In this document: in pieces, positions 43,133 through 52,600 of the stretch
How positions within the stretch are numbered: the first letter of the stretch is position 1
Layout: every line of letters starts with the position of its first letter
Origin: Ruminococcus sp. AF31-8BH
GTDB lineage: Bacteria; Bacillota; Clostridia; Lachnospirales; Lachnospiraceae
Direction of reading: 5' to 3'
NCBI RefSeq assembly: GCF_003460605.1
Contig: NZ_QTVN01000009.1
Span: 169,332 to 233,331, forward strand
Length of the DNA stretch: 64,000 nucleotides
Program-made: the position numbers and the translations under genes
Notes under the pieces: generated by a model
Told to the model about the DNA's origin: nothing
Databases searched by the model: none
What the model saw: only the letters and a program-made list of their open reading frames with translations

Positions 43133-44455
43133 ATGGCTGAGAAGATAAGAGAAGGAAAGGTAAGATGTTCCTTTTGCCAGAAAACCGAGGACCAGGTCCG
43201 CAAGCTGATCGCTGGACCGGATGGAGCCTACATCTGCGATGAGTGTGTGGGAATCTGCTCGGAGATCATGGAAGAAGAATTTGGAGGATACGATCAGGAA
43301 GATATTCTTGGATCAGAGATCAATCTGATGAAGCCAGAGGAAATCCATGCGATTCTGGACGACTATGTAATCGGACAGGATGAGGCCAAGAAAGCACTTT
43401 CTGTTGCTGTATACAATCATTACAAACGTGTCACTGCATCCAAGAACCTGGATGTGGAGCTTCAGAAGAGCAACATTCTGATGCTGGGACCAACTGGTTC
43501 CGGTAAGACCCTGCTTGCACAGACACTGGCGAGACTTCTGAATGTGCCATTTGCCATTGCAGATGCCACTACACTGACAGAGGCCGGATATGTAGGCGAG
43601 GATGTTGAGAATATCCTTCTGAAAATTATCCAGGCTGCTGACTATGATATTGACCGTGCGCAGTACGGAATTATTTATATCGATGAGATCGATAAGATCA
43701 CACGTAAGTCTGAGAATGTATCCATCACCCGTGATGTTTCCGGTGAAGGTGTACAGCAGGCACTTCTGAAAATTCTGGAGGGAACTGTGGCAAGCGTTCC
43801 GCCTCAGGGAGGAAGAAAGCATCCCCATCAGGAATTTATTCAGATCGATACCACCAACATTCTGTTTATCTGCGGCGGTGCTTTTGACGGTCTGGAGAAG
43901 ATCATTGAGGGCAGACAGGATACCAAGGCAATCGGCTTTGGTGCTGAGGTTGCTTCCAAGGAAGAGCAGAACGTGGGCGAGCTGTTTAAGCAGGTAATGC
44001 CGGAGGATCTGATCCGTTATGGCCTGATTCCGGAGTTTGTAGGACGTGTTCCGGTTGTGGTAACACTGGACGGACTTGACGAGAATGCGCTTCTTCGCAT
44101 CCTTCAGGAGCCGAAGAATGCACTGACCAAGCAGTACCACAAGCTGTTTGAGCTTGACGGCGTGGAGCTTGACTTTGAGGATGAGGCACTTCGTGTTATG
44201 GCCAGAAAGTCTATGGAGCGTAAAACAGGAGCCAGAGGACTTCGTGCAATTATGGAGAGCACCCTTATGGATCTGATGTACAAGACTCCATCCGATGACA
44301 CCATTCGTAAATGCATTATTACAAAAGAAGCTGTGGAGGGAACAGGTGAACCTCAGATCGTTCACGGGGAACCTCTGGTGCAGCAGGCAGGTGCTTCCAA
44401 TACAGGCAGAAGAAACCAGCGTGCACGCAAGAAAGGCACTCCTGAAACAGCGTGA
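43133..44455 (+). CDS. clpX: ATP-dependent Clp protease, ATPase subunit ClpX
   Basis: AAA+ unfoldase that feeds ClpP. 440 residues. N-terminal zinc-binding domain ([31 protein letters not shown]), Walker [19 protein letters not shown] (about residue 118), pore loop and Walker B ([14 protein letters not shown]), the [24 protein letters not shown] segment, sensor 2 and C-terminal domain ([17 protein letters not shown]). The tail is basic ([11 protein letters not shown]). 19 bp before lon, so co-transcribed. Confidence 0.97.
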   Translation: MAEKIREGKVRCSFCQKTEDQVRKLIAGPDGAYICDECVGICSEIMEEEFGGYDQEDILGSEINLMKPEEIHAILDDYVIGQDEAKKALSVAVYNHYKRVTASKNLDVELQKSNILMLGPTGSGKTLLAQTLARLLNVPFAIADATTLTEAGYVGEDVENILLKIIQAADYDIDRAQYGIIYIDEIDKITRKSENVSITRDVSGEGVQQALLKILEGTVASVPPQGGRKHPHQEFIQIDTTNILFICGGAFDGLEKIIEGRQDTKAIGFGAEVASKEEQNVGELFKQVMPEDLIRYGLIPEFVGRVPVVVTLDGLDENALLRILQEPKNALTKQYHKLFELDGVELDFEDEALRVMARKSMERKTGARGLRAIMESTLMDLMYKTPSDDTIRKCIITKEAVEGTGEPQIVHGEPLVQQAGASNTGRRNQRARKKGTPETA

Positions 44456-44474
44456 AGAAGGGACCTGACGACAG

Positions 44475-46787
44475 ATGAGTGAGCCGATCAATGTACTTCC
44501 TGCCATCGCGCTTCGCGGAACTACCATACTCCCGGGCATGATCATCCATTTCGATGTAAGCCGGGAGCGTTCCAAGAAAGCCATTGAGGCTGCAATGCTC
44601 CAGGATCAGAAGATTTTTCTGGTGACACAGAAGGATCCACAGATTGAAGATCCGGGCTTTGTGCAGCTTTTTCAGGTAGGAACCGTGGCATATATCAAAC
44701 AGGTTGTCAAACTTCCGGACAATCTGCTGCGTGTCCTTGTGGAAGGAACCAGAAGAGCAGAACTTCTGGGACTGGAGCAGGAGACACCCTATCTCAGGGC
44801 GGAGATCGTCCTGACTGACGAGGAAGAAGAGGAACTGCCTCAGGCAATGCTCGAGGCTATGTACAGAAGCATCCGGGAGCTTTTCCATACCTACTGCACC
44901 AAAGGGGGCAAAATAGGCAAGGAACTGGCTGCCCAGATTCTCAACTGCCAGAAGACAAAGGAGCTGATTGACCAGATCGCAGTAAACCTGCCTCTTTCCT
45001 GGCAGAGCAAGCAGAAGTTTCTGGAGGCAGGAAAGCTGTCTGACAGATATGAGCTTCTTGGCGCGATTCTCAGCAATGAGATCAATGTGCTGGACATCAG
45101 CCATGACCTTCAGCAGAAGCTGAAGAAGCGGGTGGATAAGAACCAGCGTGAATATATTTTGAGAGAGCAGCTGAAGCTGATCCGTGAGGAGCTTGGGGAG
45201 GATAATACTGCTGATGAGGCAGAGGAATTCCGTAGGAAAGCAAGAGAACTGACTGCGTCCCAGGAAGTGAAGGACCGTATTCTCAAGGAAATCGGACGCT
45301 TCAAGATCACCAGCACCAATGCAGCGGAGAGCAGTATTCTCCGTGGATATATCGAGACCCTTCTTTCTCTTCCCTGGGACAAATGCTCTGAGGATTCTGA
45401 GAATCTGAAAGCTGCATGGAAGATCCTGGAAGAGGGGCACTATGGCCTGAAGGATGTAAAGGAACGAATTATGGAGTTCCTTTCTGTCCGTAAACTGACA
45501 CACAAGGGCAAATCCCCCATTCTTTGTCTGGTGGGACCTCCTGGAACCGGTAAGACTTCTATTGCCAAGTCCGTTGCCGAAGCTACAGGCAAACGCTATG
45601 TGCGTATCTGTCTGGGCGGCGTAAGAGATGAGGCAGAGATCAGAGGTCACCGAAAGACCTATGTAGGAGCGATGCCGGGAAGAGTGACAGTTGCCCTTGA
45701 ACAGGCAGGGGTAGCCAACCCTCTGATGCTTCTGGACGAGATCGATAAGACCAGCAGCGATTACAAGGGAGACACTTCCTCCGCACTTCTGGAGGTGCTG
45801 GATCCGGAGCAGAACAGTCATTTTAATGACCACTATGTAGAACTGCCGCAGAATCTTTCCGAGGTATTGTTTATTGCAACTGCCAATGACATCCAGGGGA
45901 TTCCAAGACCTCTTCTGGATCGAATGGAGGTTATTGAGATCAGCGGTTATACAGAGAATGAGAAAGAGCACATTGCCAAGGAACATCTGATTCCCAAGCA
46001 GATGGAAGCCAATGGAATCCCCAAAGGCAAGCTTTCCATTCAGAGTACAGCCCTTCGCAAGATCATCAATAATTACACCAAGGAAGCTGGAGTGCGTAAC
46101 CTGGAGCGCCTGATCGGACAGATCTGCCGCAAGACAGCACGTCTGATCATGGAAGAAGGCAAGGAAAAAGTAACAGTCACAGGCAAGAATCTTTCCGATT
46201 TCCTGGGACAGGAGAAATACAATTATCTGATGGCGAACAAGAAAGACGAGATCGGTATCGCAAGAGGCCTTGCATGGACACAGGTAGGCGGTGATACCCT
46301 TCAGATCGAGGTCAACATTATGCCTGGCAAAGGGGAATTTGTGCTGACCGGACAGCTTGGAGATGTGATGAAGGAATCTGCACAGGCTGGCATCAGCTAT
46401 ATCCGTTCTGTTGCTTCTAAGTATGGAATTGATCAGGAATTTTTCCAGGAAAATGACATTCATGTACATATTCCGGAAGGTGCTGTTCCAAAGGATGGCC
46501 CGTCCGCCGGAATTACCATGGCAACCGCCATGCTGTCTGCAATTGTTGGAAAGCCGGTACGCGCTGACCTTGCAATGACCGGAGAAATCACCCTTCGGGG
46601 ACGTGTTCTTCCAATCGGCGGACTGAAGGAGAAGCTTCTTGCTGCCAAGTACGCCAAGATCAAGGAAGTACTTGTACCCAAGGAAAACAAGCCTGACATT
46701 AAAGAACTGGATGAAGAGATCACAGACGGACTGAAGATCATCTTCGTTGAAAATATGAACGAAGTGCTGGAACGAGCACTTGCCTGA
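44475..46787 (+). CDS. lon: Endopeptidase La (Lon protease)
   Basis: ATP-dependent cytoplasmic protease, 770 residues. N-terminal LON substrate domain ([29 protein letters not shown]), coiled-coil helices to about 300, AAA+ domain with [19 protein letters not shown] and [18 protein letters not shown], and protease domain with catalytic Ser in [16 protein letters not shown] (about 678) and Lys in [16 protein letters not shown]. Full length and intact. It removes damaged and short-lived regulatory proteins. Confidence 0.97.
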   Translation: MSEPINVLPAIALRGTTILPGMIIHFDVSRERSKKAIEAAMLQDQKIFLVTQKDPQIEDPGFVQLFQVGTVAYIKQVVKLPDNLLRVLVEGTRRAELLGLEQETPYLRAEIVLTDEEEEELPQAMLEAMYRSIRELFHTYCTKGGKIGKELAAQILNCQKTKELIDQIAVNLPLSWQSKQKFLEAGKLSDRYELLGAILSNEINVLDISHDLQQKLKKRVDKNQREYILREQLKLIREELGEDNTADEAEEFRRKARELTASQEVKDRILKEIGRFKITSTNAAESSILRGYIETLLSLPWDKCSEDSENLKAAWKILEEGHYGLKDVKERIMEFLSVRKLTHKGKSPILCLVGPPGTGKTSIAKSVAEATGKRYVRICLGGVRDEAEIRGHRKTYVGAMPGRVTVALEQAGVANPLMLLDEIDKTSSDYKGDTSSALLEVLDPEQNSHFNDHYVELPQNLSEVLFIATANDIQGIPRPLLDRMEVIEISGYTENEKEHIAKEHLIPKQMEANGIPKGKLSIQSTALRKIINNYTKEAGVRNLERLIGQICRKTARLIMEEGKEKVTVTGKNLSDFLGQEKYNYLMANKKDEIGIARGLAWTQVGGDTLQIEVNIMPGKGEFVLTGQLGDVMKESAQAGISYIRSVASKYGIDQEFFQENDIHVHIPEGAVPKDGPSAGITMATAMLSAIVGKPVRADLAMTGEITLRGRVLPIGGLKEKLLAAKYAKIKEVLVPKENKPDIKELDEEITDGLKIIFVENMNEVLERALA

Positions 46788-46804
46788 AATGAGAGGTAGG
46801 AAAA

Positions 46805-47422
46805 ATGGTAATTAAAAATGTTTCACTGGATATCGTTTGCGGTATTACCAGCAAACTGCCGGACACAGGAAGACCTGAAATCGCTTTTGCAGGGAAATCC
46901 AATGTGGGAAAATCCTCCCTCATTAACGGTCTGATGAACCGGAAGGCACTGGCAAGGACAAGCTCCCAGCCAGGAAAGACACAGACCATCAATTTTTACA
47001 ATGTGAATGATTTTATGTACCTTGTGGATCTTCCGGGATATGGATATGCCAAGGTCCCGGAGACAGAGAAAGCGAAATGGGGAAAGATGATCGAGCGTTA
47101 TCTTCACACTTCCCAGACTCTGAAGGCGGTTTTTCTGCTGATTGATATCCGCCATGAGCCTTCTGCAAATGACAAGCTGATGTATGACTGGATCGTAAAC
47201 AACGGATACAATCCGATCATTATCGCAACCAAGCTTGACAAGCTGAAAAGAAGCCAGGTACAGAAGAATGTAAAAGCAATCAAAGACGGACTGAAGCTGC
47301 GCCCGGGAAGCAGGATCATTCCTTTTTCTGCTGAGACCAAACAGGGAAGAGATGAGATCTGGGCGTTAATGGACGAGTTGACTGGATTCGCTCCGGCAGC
47401 TACGGACGAGGCTCAGAACTAA
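46805..47422 (+). CDS. yihA: Ribosome-biogenesis GTP-binding protein YihA/YsxC
   Basis: EngB-family GTPase needed for large ribosomal subunit assembly. 205 residues. G1 AFAGKSNVGKSSLINGLM, G2/G3 around TQTINFYN and LVDLPGYGYAK, G4 IIATKLDKLKRSQ, G5 FSAETKQGRDE. It follows lon by 17 bp; the lon-engB neighbourhood is common in Firmicutes. Confidence 0.96.
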   Translation: MVIKNVSLDIVCGITSKLPDTGRPEIAFAGKSNVGKSSLINGLMNRKALARTSSQPGKTQTINFYNVNDFMYLVDLPGYGYAKVPETEKAKWGKMIERYLHTSQTLKAVFLLIDIRHEPSANDKLMYDWIVNNGYNPIIIATKLDKLKRSQVQKNVKAIKDGLKLRPGSRIIPFSAETKQGRDEIWALMDELTGFAPAATDEAQN

Positions 47423-47439
47423 TATACGAGGAAAAATAT

Positions 47440-48285
47440 ATGGGAATTATCAAGGCGTTCAAGCTGGGATTTGACTATCTCAAGTATGATGAGGACGGCA
47501 ATGTGGAGGCAACACAGCGTGCCGTCAATGATGTAAACCTGGACATTGAAGCCGGCGATTTTGTGGCCGTTCTGGGGCACAATGGTTCCGGAAAATCCAC
47601 ACTGGCGAAGCAGATGAATGCGCTTCTGATCCCTTCTGAGGGAACCATGTGGGTTGATGATATGGATACAGCCAAGGAACCGGAATTATGGAAAATCCGC
47701 CAGAGAGCAGGCATGGTTTTTCAGAATCCGGACAACCAGATCATTGGTACGGTTGTGGAGGAGGATGTAGGATTTGGTCCTGAGAATATGGGCGTTCCTA
47801 CAGAAGAAATCTGGAAGCGTGTGGATGACAGTCTGAAAAAGACAGGAATGACCGCTTACCGTTATGCATCTCCGAACAAGCTGTCCGGAGGACAGAAGCA
47901 AAGAGTTGCCATAGCTGGCGTTGTAGCTATGCGTCCCAGCTGCATTGTGCTGGATGAGCCTACTGCAATGCTGGATCCGAACGGCAGAAGAGAAGTACTG
48001 GAAGCTGTTTCTGAGCTGAATCAAAAAGAGAATGTAACCGTTATTCTGATCACCCATTATATGGAAGAGGTCATTCATGCCAACAAGGTTTATGTAATGG
48101 ACCGTGGAAATGTTGTGATGCAGGGAACTCCAAGGGAAATCTTTTCCCAGGTGGAGACCCTGAAGAAATACCGACTGGATGTACCGCAGGTAACTTTGCT
48201 TGCCCACGAGCTTCATAAGGCTGGCGTGGACATTCCGGAAGGAATACTGACAAAAGAGGAATTGGTAGGTGCATTATGTCGATAG
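47440..48285 (+). CDS. ecfA1: ECF transporter ATPase 1 (EcfA1/CbiO)
   Basis: One of the two ATPases of the group II energy-coupling factor module that powers several vitamin-binding S components. 281 residues. Walker A VLGHNGSGKSTLAKQMN, Q-loop MVFQNPDNQIIGTVVEEDVGFGPENMG, signature LSGGQKQRVAIAGVVAM, Walker B CIVLDEPTAMLDPNGR, H-loop ITHYME. The neighbours ecfA2 and ecfT overlap in sequence, which makes a complete energizing module; no S component is encoded here. Confidence 0.95.
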   Translation: MGIIKAFKLGFDYLKYDEDGNVEATQRAVNDVNLDIEAGDFVAVLGHNGSGKSTLAKQMNALLIPSEGTMWVDDMDTAKEPELWKIRQRAGMVFQNPDNQIIGTVVEEDVGFGPENMGVPTEEIWKRVDDSLKKTGMTAYRYASPNKLSGGQKQRVAIAGVVAMRPSCIVLDEPTAMLDPNGRREVLEAVSELNQKENVTVILITHYMEEVIHANKVYVMDRGNVVMQGTPREIFSQVETLKKYRLDVPQVTLLAHELHKAGVDIPEGILTKEELVGALCR

Positions 48286-49163
48286 AGCTTAAGAACGTAA
48301 CTTTTACTTACAGTCAGGGCACTGCATATGAGAGCCATGCCTTGAAGGACATTAATCTTGTGATTCCGGATGGTCAGTTCATCGGTGTGATCGGACATAC
48401 CGGAAGCGGGAAATCAACTCTGATCCAGCATTTTAATGCACTGATCCAGCCAACCAGCGGCCAGGTCCTTTATAATGGAGAAGATGTGTGGGCTGAAAAT
48501 TATGACCGCAGGGCGCTTCGAAGCGAGGTGGGACTGGTGTTCCAGTACCCGGAGCACCAGTTGTTTGAAAATACGGTGCTGGCAGATGTGTGCTTTGGTC
48601 CTATGAACCAGGGACTTTCCAAAGAGCAGGCAGAGGAAGAGGCGAAGAAAGCCCTTGTCCACGTGGGTGTCAAAGAAGAGAATTTTACCAAATCTCCATT
48701 TGAACTTTCCGGAGGACAGAAGAAGAGAGTGGCCATTGCAGGCGTTCTGGCCATGAACCCGAAGATTCTGATACTGGATGAGCCTACTGCTGGTCTTGAC
48801 CCGCAGGGCAGGGATGATATCCTGGATCAGATTGCAGCACTTCACGAAATGAGGGGAATCACCATTATTCTGGTTTCCCACAGCATGGAAGACATTGCCA
48901 AATATGTGGAGCGCCTGATCGTCATGAATCATGGGGAAATGGTATTTGACGATACCCCGAAGAATGTATTTTCCCATTATAAGGAACTGGAAGAGATGGG
49001 ACTTGCGGCGCCGCAGATTACCTATATCATGCATGCTCTTTCTGAGAATGGGCTGGATGTGGATCCTACTGCAACCACAGTGGAGGAAGCAAAGGAGACC
49101 ATTCTGGCAGCGCTGAAAAAGCAGAAGCCTTCACTTCTTAAGAAGGGAGGCAGCGAAGCATGA
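48276..49163 (+). CDS. ecfA2: ECF transporter ATPase 2 (EcfA2)
   Basis: Partner ATPase of EcfA1, 295 residues. Walker A VIGHTGSGKSTLIQHFN, LVFQYPEHQLFENTVLADVCFGPMNQG, signature LSGGQKKRVAIAGVLAM, Walker B ILILDEPTAGLDPQGRDD, VSHSMED. It starts 10 bp inside the end of ecfA1 and overlaps ecfT by four bases, so translation is coupled. The C-terminal region is the usual EcfA2 dimerization extension. Confidence 0.95.
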   Translation: MSIELKNVTFTYSQGTAYESHALKDINLVIPDGQFIGVIGHTGSGKSTLIQHFNALIQPTSGQVLYNGEDVWAENYDRRALRSEVGLVFQYPEHQLFENTVLADVCFGPMNQGLSKEQAEEEAKKALVHVGVKEENFTKSPFELSGGQKKRVAIAGVLAMNPKILILDEPTAGLDPQGRDDILDQIAALHEMRGITIILVSHSMEDIAKYVERLIVMNHGEMVFDDTPKNVFSHYKELEEMGLAAPQITYIMHALSENGLDVDPTATTVEEAKETILAALKKQKPSLLKKGGSEA

Positions 49164-49963
49164 TCAGAGATATTACCATTGGACAGTATTATCCGGCGGA
49201 TTCCGTGATCCATAAGCTGGACCCAAGAACCAAGCTTGTGGGAACCATCGCTTTTATTGTGTCGGTATTTTTGTTTCATACGTTCTTAGGATATGCGGTG
49301 GCAGGTGTATTTCTTGCTGGAATGATCCTGATGTCAAAGGTTCCGGTAAAATTTATTTTCAAGGGACTGAAGACCATTTTTATGCTGCTTCTGATTACCA
49401 TATTTTTTAATATGATACTGACGCCTGGTGAGGTTGTGTGGAAGCTGGGATTTCTTAAGGTGACAAAGGAGGGGCTTGTTCTTGCGGGAACTATGGCGAT
49501 CCGACTGGTTTTTCTGGTAATCGGTTCTTCCATTATGACCCTGACTACCACACCGAATCAGCTGACGGATGGTCTGGAGAGACTGCTCCGTCCTTTGAAT
49601 AAAATTCATGTGCCTGTTCATGACATTGCCATGATGATGTCCATTGCCCTTCGTTTTATTCCTATTCTTCTGGAGGAGACGGACAAGATCATGAAGGCGC
49701 AGATTGCCCGCGGTGCTGATTTCGAGAATGGAAATCTGATTCAGAAGGCGAAGAATATGGTGCCCCTTCTGGTGCCGCTGTTTATTTCCGCGTTCCGCCG
49801 GGCCAATGATCTGGCCATGGCTATGGAGGCGAGATGTTACCACGGCGGTGACAATCGTACTCAGATGAAGCCTCTTAGCTATAAGAAGAGAGACCATGCG
49901 GCCTATGGAGTTATGGTGGCTTATCTTGCGGTTGCAGTGGGCTTCCGTGTGGCAGGACTGTAA
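49160..49963 (+). CDS. ecfT: ECF transporter transmembrane subunit EcfT
   Basis: Coupling membrane protein, 267 residues, with four to six helices (IAFIVSVFLFHTFLGYAVAGVFLAG, IFMLLLITIFFNMIL, LVFLVIGSSIMTL) and the ATPase-contacting coupling helices carrying AQIARGADF and AMEARCY motifs near residues 180-225. Start by ATGA overlap with ecfA2. It completes the A1-A2-T module. Confidence 0.94.
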   Translation: MIRDITIGQYYPADSVIHKLDPRTKLVGTIAFIVSVFLFHTFLGYAVAGVFLAGMILMSKVPVKFIFKGLKTIFMLLLITIFFNMILTPGEVVWKLGFLKVTKEGLVLAGTMAIRLVFLVIGSSIMTLTTTPNQLTDGLERLLRPLNKIHVPVHDIAMMMSIALRFIPILLEETDKIMKAQIARGADFENGNLIQKAKNMVPLLVPLFISAFRRANDLAMAMEARCYHGGDNRTQMKPLSYKKRDHAAYGVMVAYLAVAVGFRVAGL

Positions 49964-49995
49964 ACGATATCTATAAATTTCTGAGAATATATATT

Positions 49996-50032
49996 CCCTC
50001 ATCTGTGCGAAAGAAGCAGGTGAGGGATTTTT
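49996..50032 (+). terminator. Terminator between ecfT and truA
   Basis: CCCTCATCTG / CAGGTGAGGG stem followed by ATTTTT. Confidence 0.8.
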
Positions 50033-50047
50033 AACAAGGAGAAAAAT

Positions 50048-50788
50048 ATGAAGCGAATTGGACTTGTTGTTGCATACGATGGAACCAATTACTGCGGCTG
50101 GCAGACTCAGCCAAATGGAATTACCGTGCAGGGAGTTCTCAATGATACTCTTTCCGAGCTTCTTGGGGAAAAGATTGAGACCATCGGGGCCAGCCGTACG
50201 GATGCGGGAGTGCATGCTCTTGGCAATGTGGCTGTTTTTGATACCAATACCCGCATTCCCGGGGAAAAGATTTCGTATGCGCTGAACCAGCGGCTTCCGG
50301 AGGATATCCGGATTCAGATGTCTGAGGAGGTGGAACTGGATTTCCATCCGAGATACTGTGACAGTGAGAAAACTTATGAATACCGTATTTTGAACCGGAA
50401 ATTCCCGGTGCCTACAGAGCGGCTGTATTCTTATTTCTATCATTATAAGCTGGATGTGGACAAAATGCGGGAGGCTACCTCTTATCTGATTGGACGTCAT
50501 GACTTTGCCAGCTTTTGCGGTTCCGGTGCCCAGGTGAAAACTACCATCCGTACTGTGACTGGCATTGAGGTTTTCCGCGAGGGAGATATGGTTACCATCC
50601 GTGTTTCCGGAACTGGTTTCCTCTATAATATGGTGCGTATTATTTCCGGAACCCTGATTGAAATCGGAAACGGCCAGTATCCACCGGAGCGCATGCAGAA
50701 AATCCTGGACGCCAAAGACCGCTCCGCCGCCGGCCCCACCGCCCCCGCCCAGGGACTGACTCTTATGGGAATACAGTTTTTTGATTGA
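50048..50788 (+). CDS. truA: tRNA pseudouridine(38-40) synthase TruA
   Basis: Converts uridines 38-40 of tRNA anticodon stems to pseudouridine. 246 residues. YDGTNYCGWQTQPNGITVQGVL at the start; catalytic Asp in GASRTDAGVHALGNVAVF (about residue 52); HDFASFCGSG; GTGFLYNMVRIISGTLIEIG near the end. Start follows AACAAGGAGAAAAAT. The last 25 codons are markedly GC-rich. Confidence 0.96.
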   Translation: MKRIGLVVAYDGTNYCGWQTQPNGITVQGVLNDTLSELLGEKIETIGASRTDAGVHALGNVAVFDTNTRIPGEKISYALNQRLPEDIRIQMSEEVELDFHPRYCDSEKTYEYRILNRKFPVPTERLYSYFYHYKLDVDKMREATSYLIGRHDFASFCGSGAQVKTTIRTVTGIEVFREGDMVTIRVSGTGFLYNMVRIISGTLIEIGNGQYPPERMQKILDAKDRSAAGPTAPAQGLTLMGIQFFD

Positions 50789-50830
50789 TGCGGATGGATT
50801 TACTATAGGGTAGATTAGTGAAGTAGCGTC

Positions 50831-51126
50831 GTTACCCGGACGTGAGTTCACAATGTATATTCATCGCAGATCGTCGCAACACTCCGCCAAGCTAACTGTC
50901 AACTGCGGCTAAGTATCTCAGGAGAGCCTTCGATGCTAAGTCTCCGTAGACAGTGGATCTCGTCTCCGTTAAGACCGCTCCTGAAATGACCTGCTCACGA
51001 ATATACATTGCAAACTCACTGGTTACTAACAAGTTTAAGTTAAATCAATAGGCGACGGAGCCAAATCCCGAAATTCGTCATTGTCTGTCCCGGCACACCT
51101 GGGGGAAAGCGTCCGCCTTGATTAAC
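50831..51126 (+). ncRNA. Large structured non-coding RNA candidate (possibly raiA-type)
   Basis: A roughly 300-bp gene-free stretch with extensive pairing. Outer helix: 50842-50862 with 50999-51019, 19 of 21 positions paired. Inside: CCGC (50884-50887) / GCGG (50905-50908), with ACTGTC (50895-50900) from its loop pairing with GACAGT (50949-50954), a pseudoknot; GGAGAGC (50921-50927) / GCT..TCTCC (50935-50945); and CAGGAG (50919-50924) / CTCCTG (50978-50983) as an alternative. A second domain pairs about 51039-51052 with 51111-51126. Strand is assumed from neighbours and a TACTAT at 50801-50806. The size of the first domain (about 200 nt) recalls raiA-motif RNAs, but this is not confirmed. Confidence 0.5.
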
Positions 51127-51268
51127 TAATCCACCCCTTCACATCTCAAAAATGTCAATAGCACATAATTACAATCTAGTACTATCCTACAACAAAAATA
51201 TCCAGTCCAGCACAAAAATGTGCACATACCAACACAAAAATTGAAAGAGCAATCCAAAATTAGTCCAT

Positions 51269-51299
51269 TTTACACAAACTGCCTGTATGATATTATAAT
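51269..51299 (+). promoter_or_regulatory. Probable promoter of chvE
   Basis: TATAAT at 51294-51299 with TTTACA (51269-51274) 19 bp upstream, 55 bp before the start codon. The preceding 140 bp (51127-51268) is AT-rich, with several ACAAAAAT copies, and shows no gene. Confidence 0.5.
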
Positions 51300-51353
51300 C
51301 CCATCAGAAAGCTATACGACATAGCAAATAAAAATGATACGGGAGGTTTTTTC

Positions 51354-52484
51354 ATGAAGAGAAAAGTAGCAATGGCAATGGTAGCAGCAATGGCAGTTAG
51401 TTCATTTACAGTTCCGGTATTTGCAGAGGATGCAGCAGCTGAAGGCGGAAAGATCGGTATTTCAATGCCTACACAGTCACTGGAACGTTGGAATCGTGAT
51501 GGTTCTTATCTGCAGAAGCAGTTTGAGGACGCTGGATATGAAGTTGAGCTTACCTACTCTGACAATGAGACAGATCGTCAGGTAAACGATATCCAGAACC
51601 TGATTTCTGATGGAGTTAACCTGTTAGTAGTAGCTGCTATTGATGGTGAGGCTCTTAACACAGTTATGGATGAAGCTGCAGAAGCAGGGATCCCGGTTAT
51701 TTCCTATGACCGTCTGATCAAATCCGACGCTGTTTCCTATTATGTATCCTTTGATAACTACACAGTTGGTACCCTTCAGGGACAGTACGTTGTAGACACT
51801 CTGGATCTTGAAAATGCCGGCGATAAGACATACAATATCGAGTTTACAGCTGGTGATCCTGCTGACAACAATGCAGGCTACTTCTTCAACGGTGCATTTG
51901 ATGTGTTAAAACCATACATCGATGCAGGAACCTTAAATGTAGTTTCCGGACAGACAGACTTCGATTCTGTTGCAACACCTGCATGGGATACACAGACAGC
52001 CCTTGAAAGAATGCAGAACATTCTGGCATCCTACTATGCAGACGGAACACAGCTTGACGTAGCACTTTGCTCCAACGACTCCACAGCACTTGGTGTAACA
52101 CAGGCAATTGAGTCTGACTATGCTGGAAGCAATACTGTTCTTATTACAGGACAGGATGGTGACGAAGCGAACCTTGCAAACATCGTTGATGGAAAACAGT
52201 CCATGACCGTTTACAAAGCAGTTGCTAACGAAGCAGTAGTAACACTTGACCTGGCAAAAGCAATGCTGGCTGGTGATACCGTTGATGAGTCTCTGATCGA
52301 GGCTTCCGGCTGGGATTTCGATTGTACTTATGACACAGAGTCCTATGAGACATCTGAAGGCAACAAATGCCCATCCTTCCTTCTGGTTCCAACAGTTGTA
52401 ACAAAAGACAACCTTCAGGAAGCACTTGTTGATCCTGGATACTACACAATGGACGACGACGGATATCTTCATCCGGCAAACTAA
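51354..52484 (+). CDS. chvE: Multiple-monosaccharide ABC transporter, binding protein ChvE
   Basis: Extracytoplasmic sugar-binding protein of the CUT2/ChvE type (glucose, galactose, xylose and arabinose in relatives). 376 residues. Signal peptide MKRKVAMAMVAAMAVSSFT, then PVFAEDAAA; no lipobox. Peripla_BP_4 fold: GISMPTQSLERWNRDGSYLQKQFEDAGYEV, VAAIDGEALNTVMDEAAEAGIPVISYDRLI, CSNDSTALGVTQAI, ITGQDGDEANLANIVDGKQSMTVYK. Start follows GGGAGGTTTTTTC. First gene of an importer operon with gguA and gguB; a GC-rich hairpin after it probably gives excess binding protein. Confidence 0.93.
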   Translation: MKRKVAMAMVAAMAVSSFTVPVFAEDAAAEGGKIGISMPTQSLERWNRDGSYLQKQFEDAGYEVELTYSDNETDRQVNDIQNLISDGVNLLVVAAIDGEALNTVMDEAAEAGIPVISYDRLIKSDAVSYYVSFDNYTVGTLQGQYVVDTLDLENAGDKTYNIEFTAGDPADNNAGYFFNGAFDVLKPYIDAGTLNVVSGQTDFDSVATPAWDTQTALERMQNILASYYADGTQLDVALCSNDSTALGVTQAIESDYAGSNTVLITGQDGDEANLANIVDGKQSMTVYKAVANEAVVTLDLAKAMLAGDTVDESLIEASGWDFDCTYDTESYETSEGNKCPSFLLVPTVVTKDNLQEALVDPGYYTMDDDGYLHPAN

Positions 52485-52550
52485 GTGAACTGAGAGAACG
52501 TCATACAAATAAAAGTTACTGCTCACAAAAAGAACAGTAATGTTGTAAAT

Positions 52551-52580
52551 GCGGGCGGGGTGAAAAGCCCCGCCTGCTTT
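52551..52580 (+). terminator. Attenuating hairpin between chvE and gguA
   Basis: GCGGGCGGGG (52551-52560) / CCCCGCCTGC (52568-52577) with a TGAAAAG loop, then TTT. A partial terminator within the operon would lower ATPase/permease expression relative to the binding protein. Confidence 0.7.
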
Positions 52581-52600
52581 ATGGGAAAGGGGGCGCCATT

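Noticed and set aside
43313..44584. A 423-codon minus-strand frame opposite clpX
   Set aside because: Antisense to clpX and the start of lon, with a composition rich in Cys, Ser and Leu and no family resemblance.
44319..46469. A 716-codon open frame on the minus strand opposite lon
   Set aside because: It is antisense to an intact, full-length lon, lacks a ribosome site and has no recognisable domain; it is a codon-bias shadow.
49334..50851. A 505-codon minus-strand frame opposite ecfT and truA
   Set aside because: It spans two well-identified genes in antisense and a terminator; no start signal.
50842..51019. The inverted repeat behind truA as an insertion-sequence end pair or simple terminator
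   Set aside because: No transposase between the arms, no flanking target duplication seen, no U-run; the inner pairings indicate a folded RNA instead.
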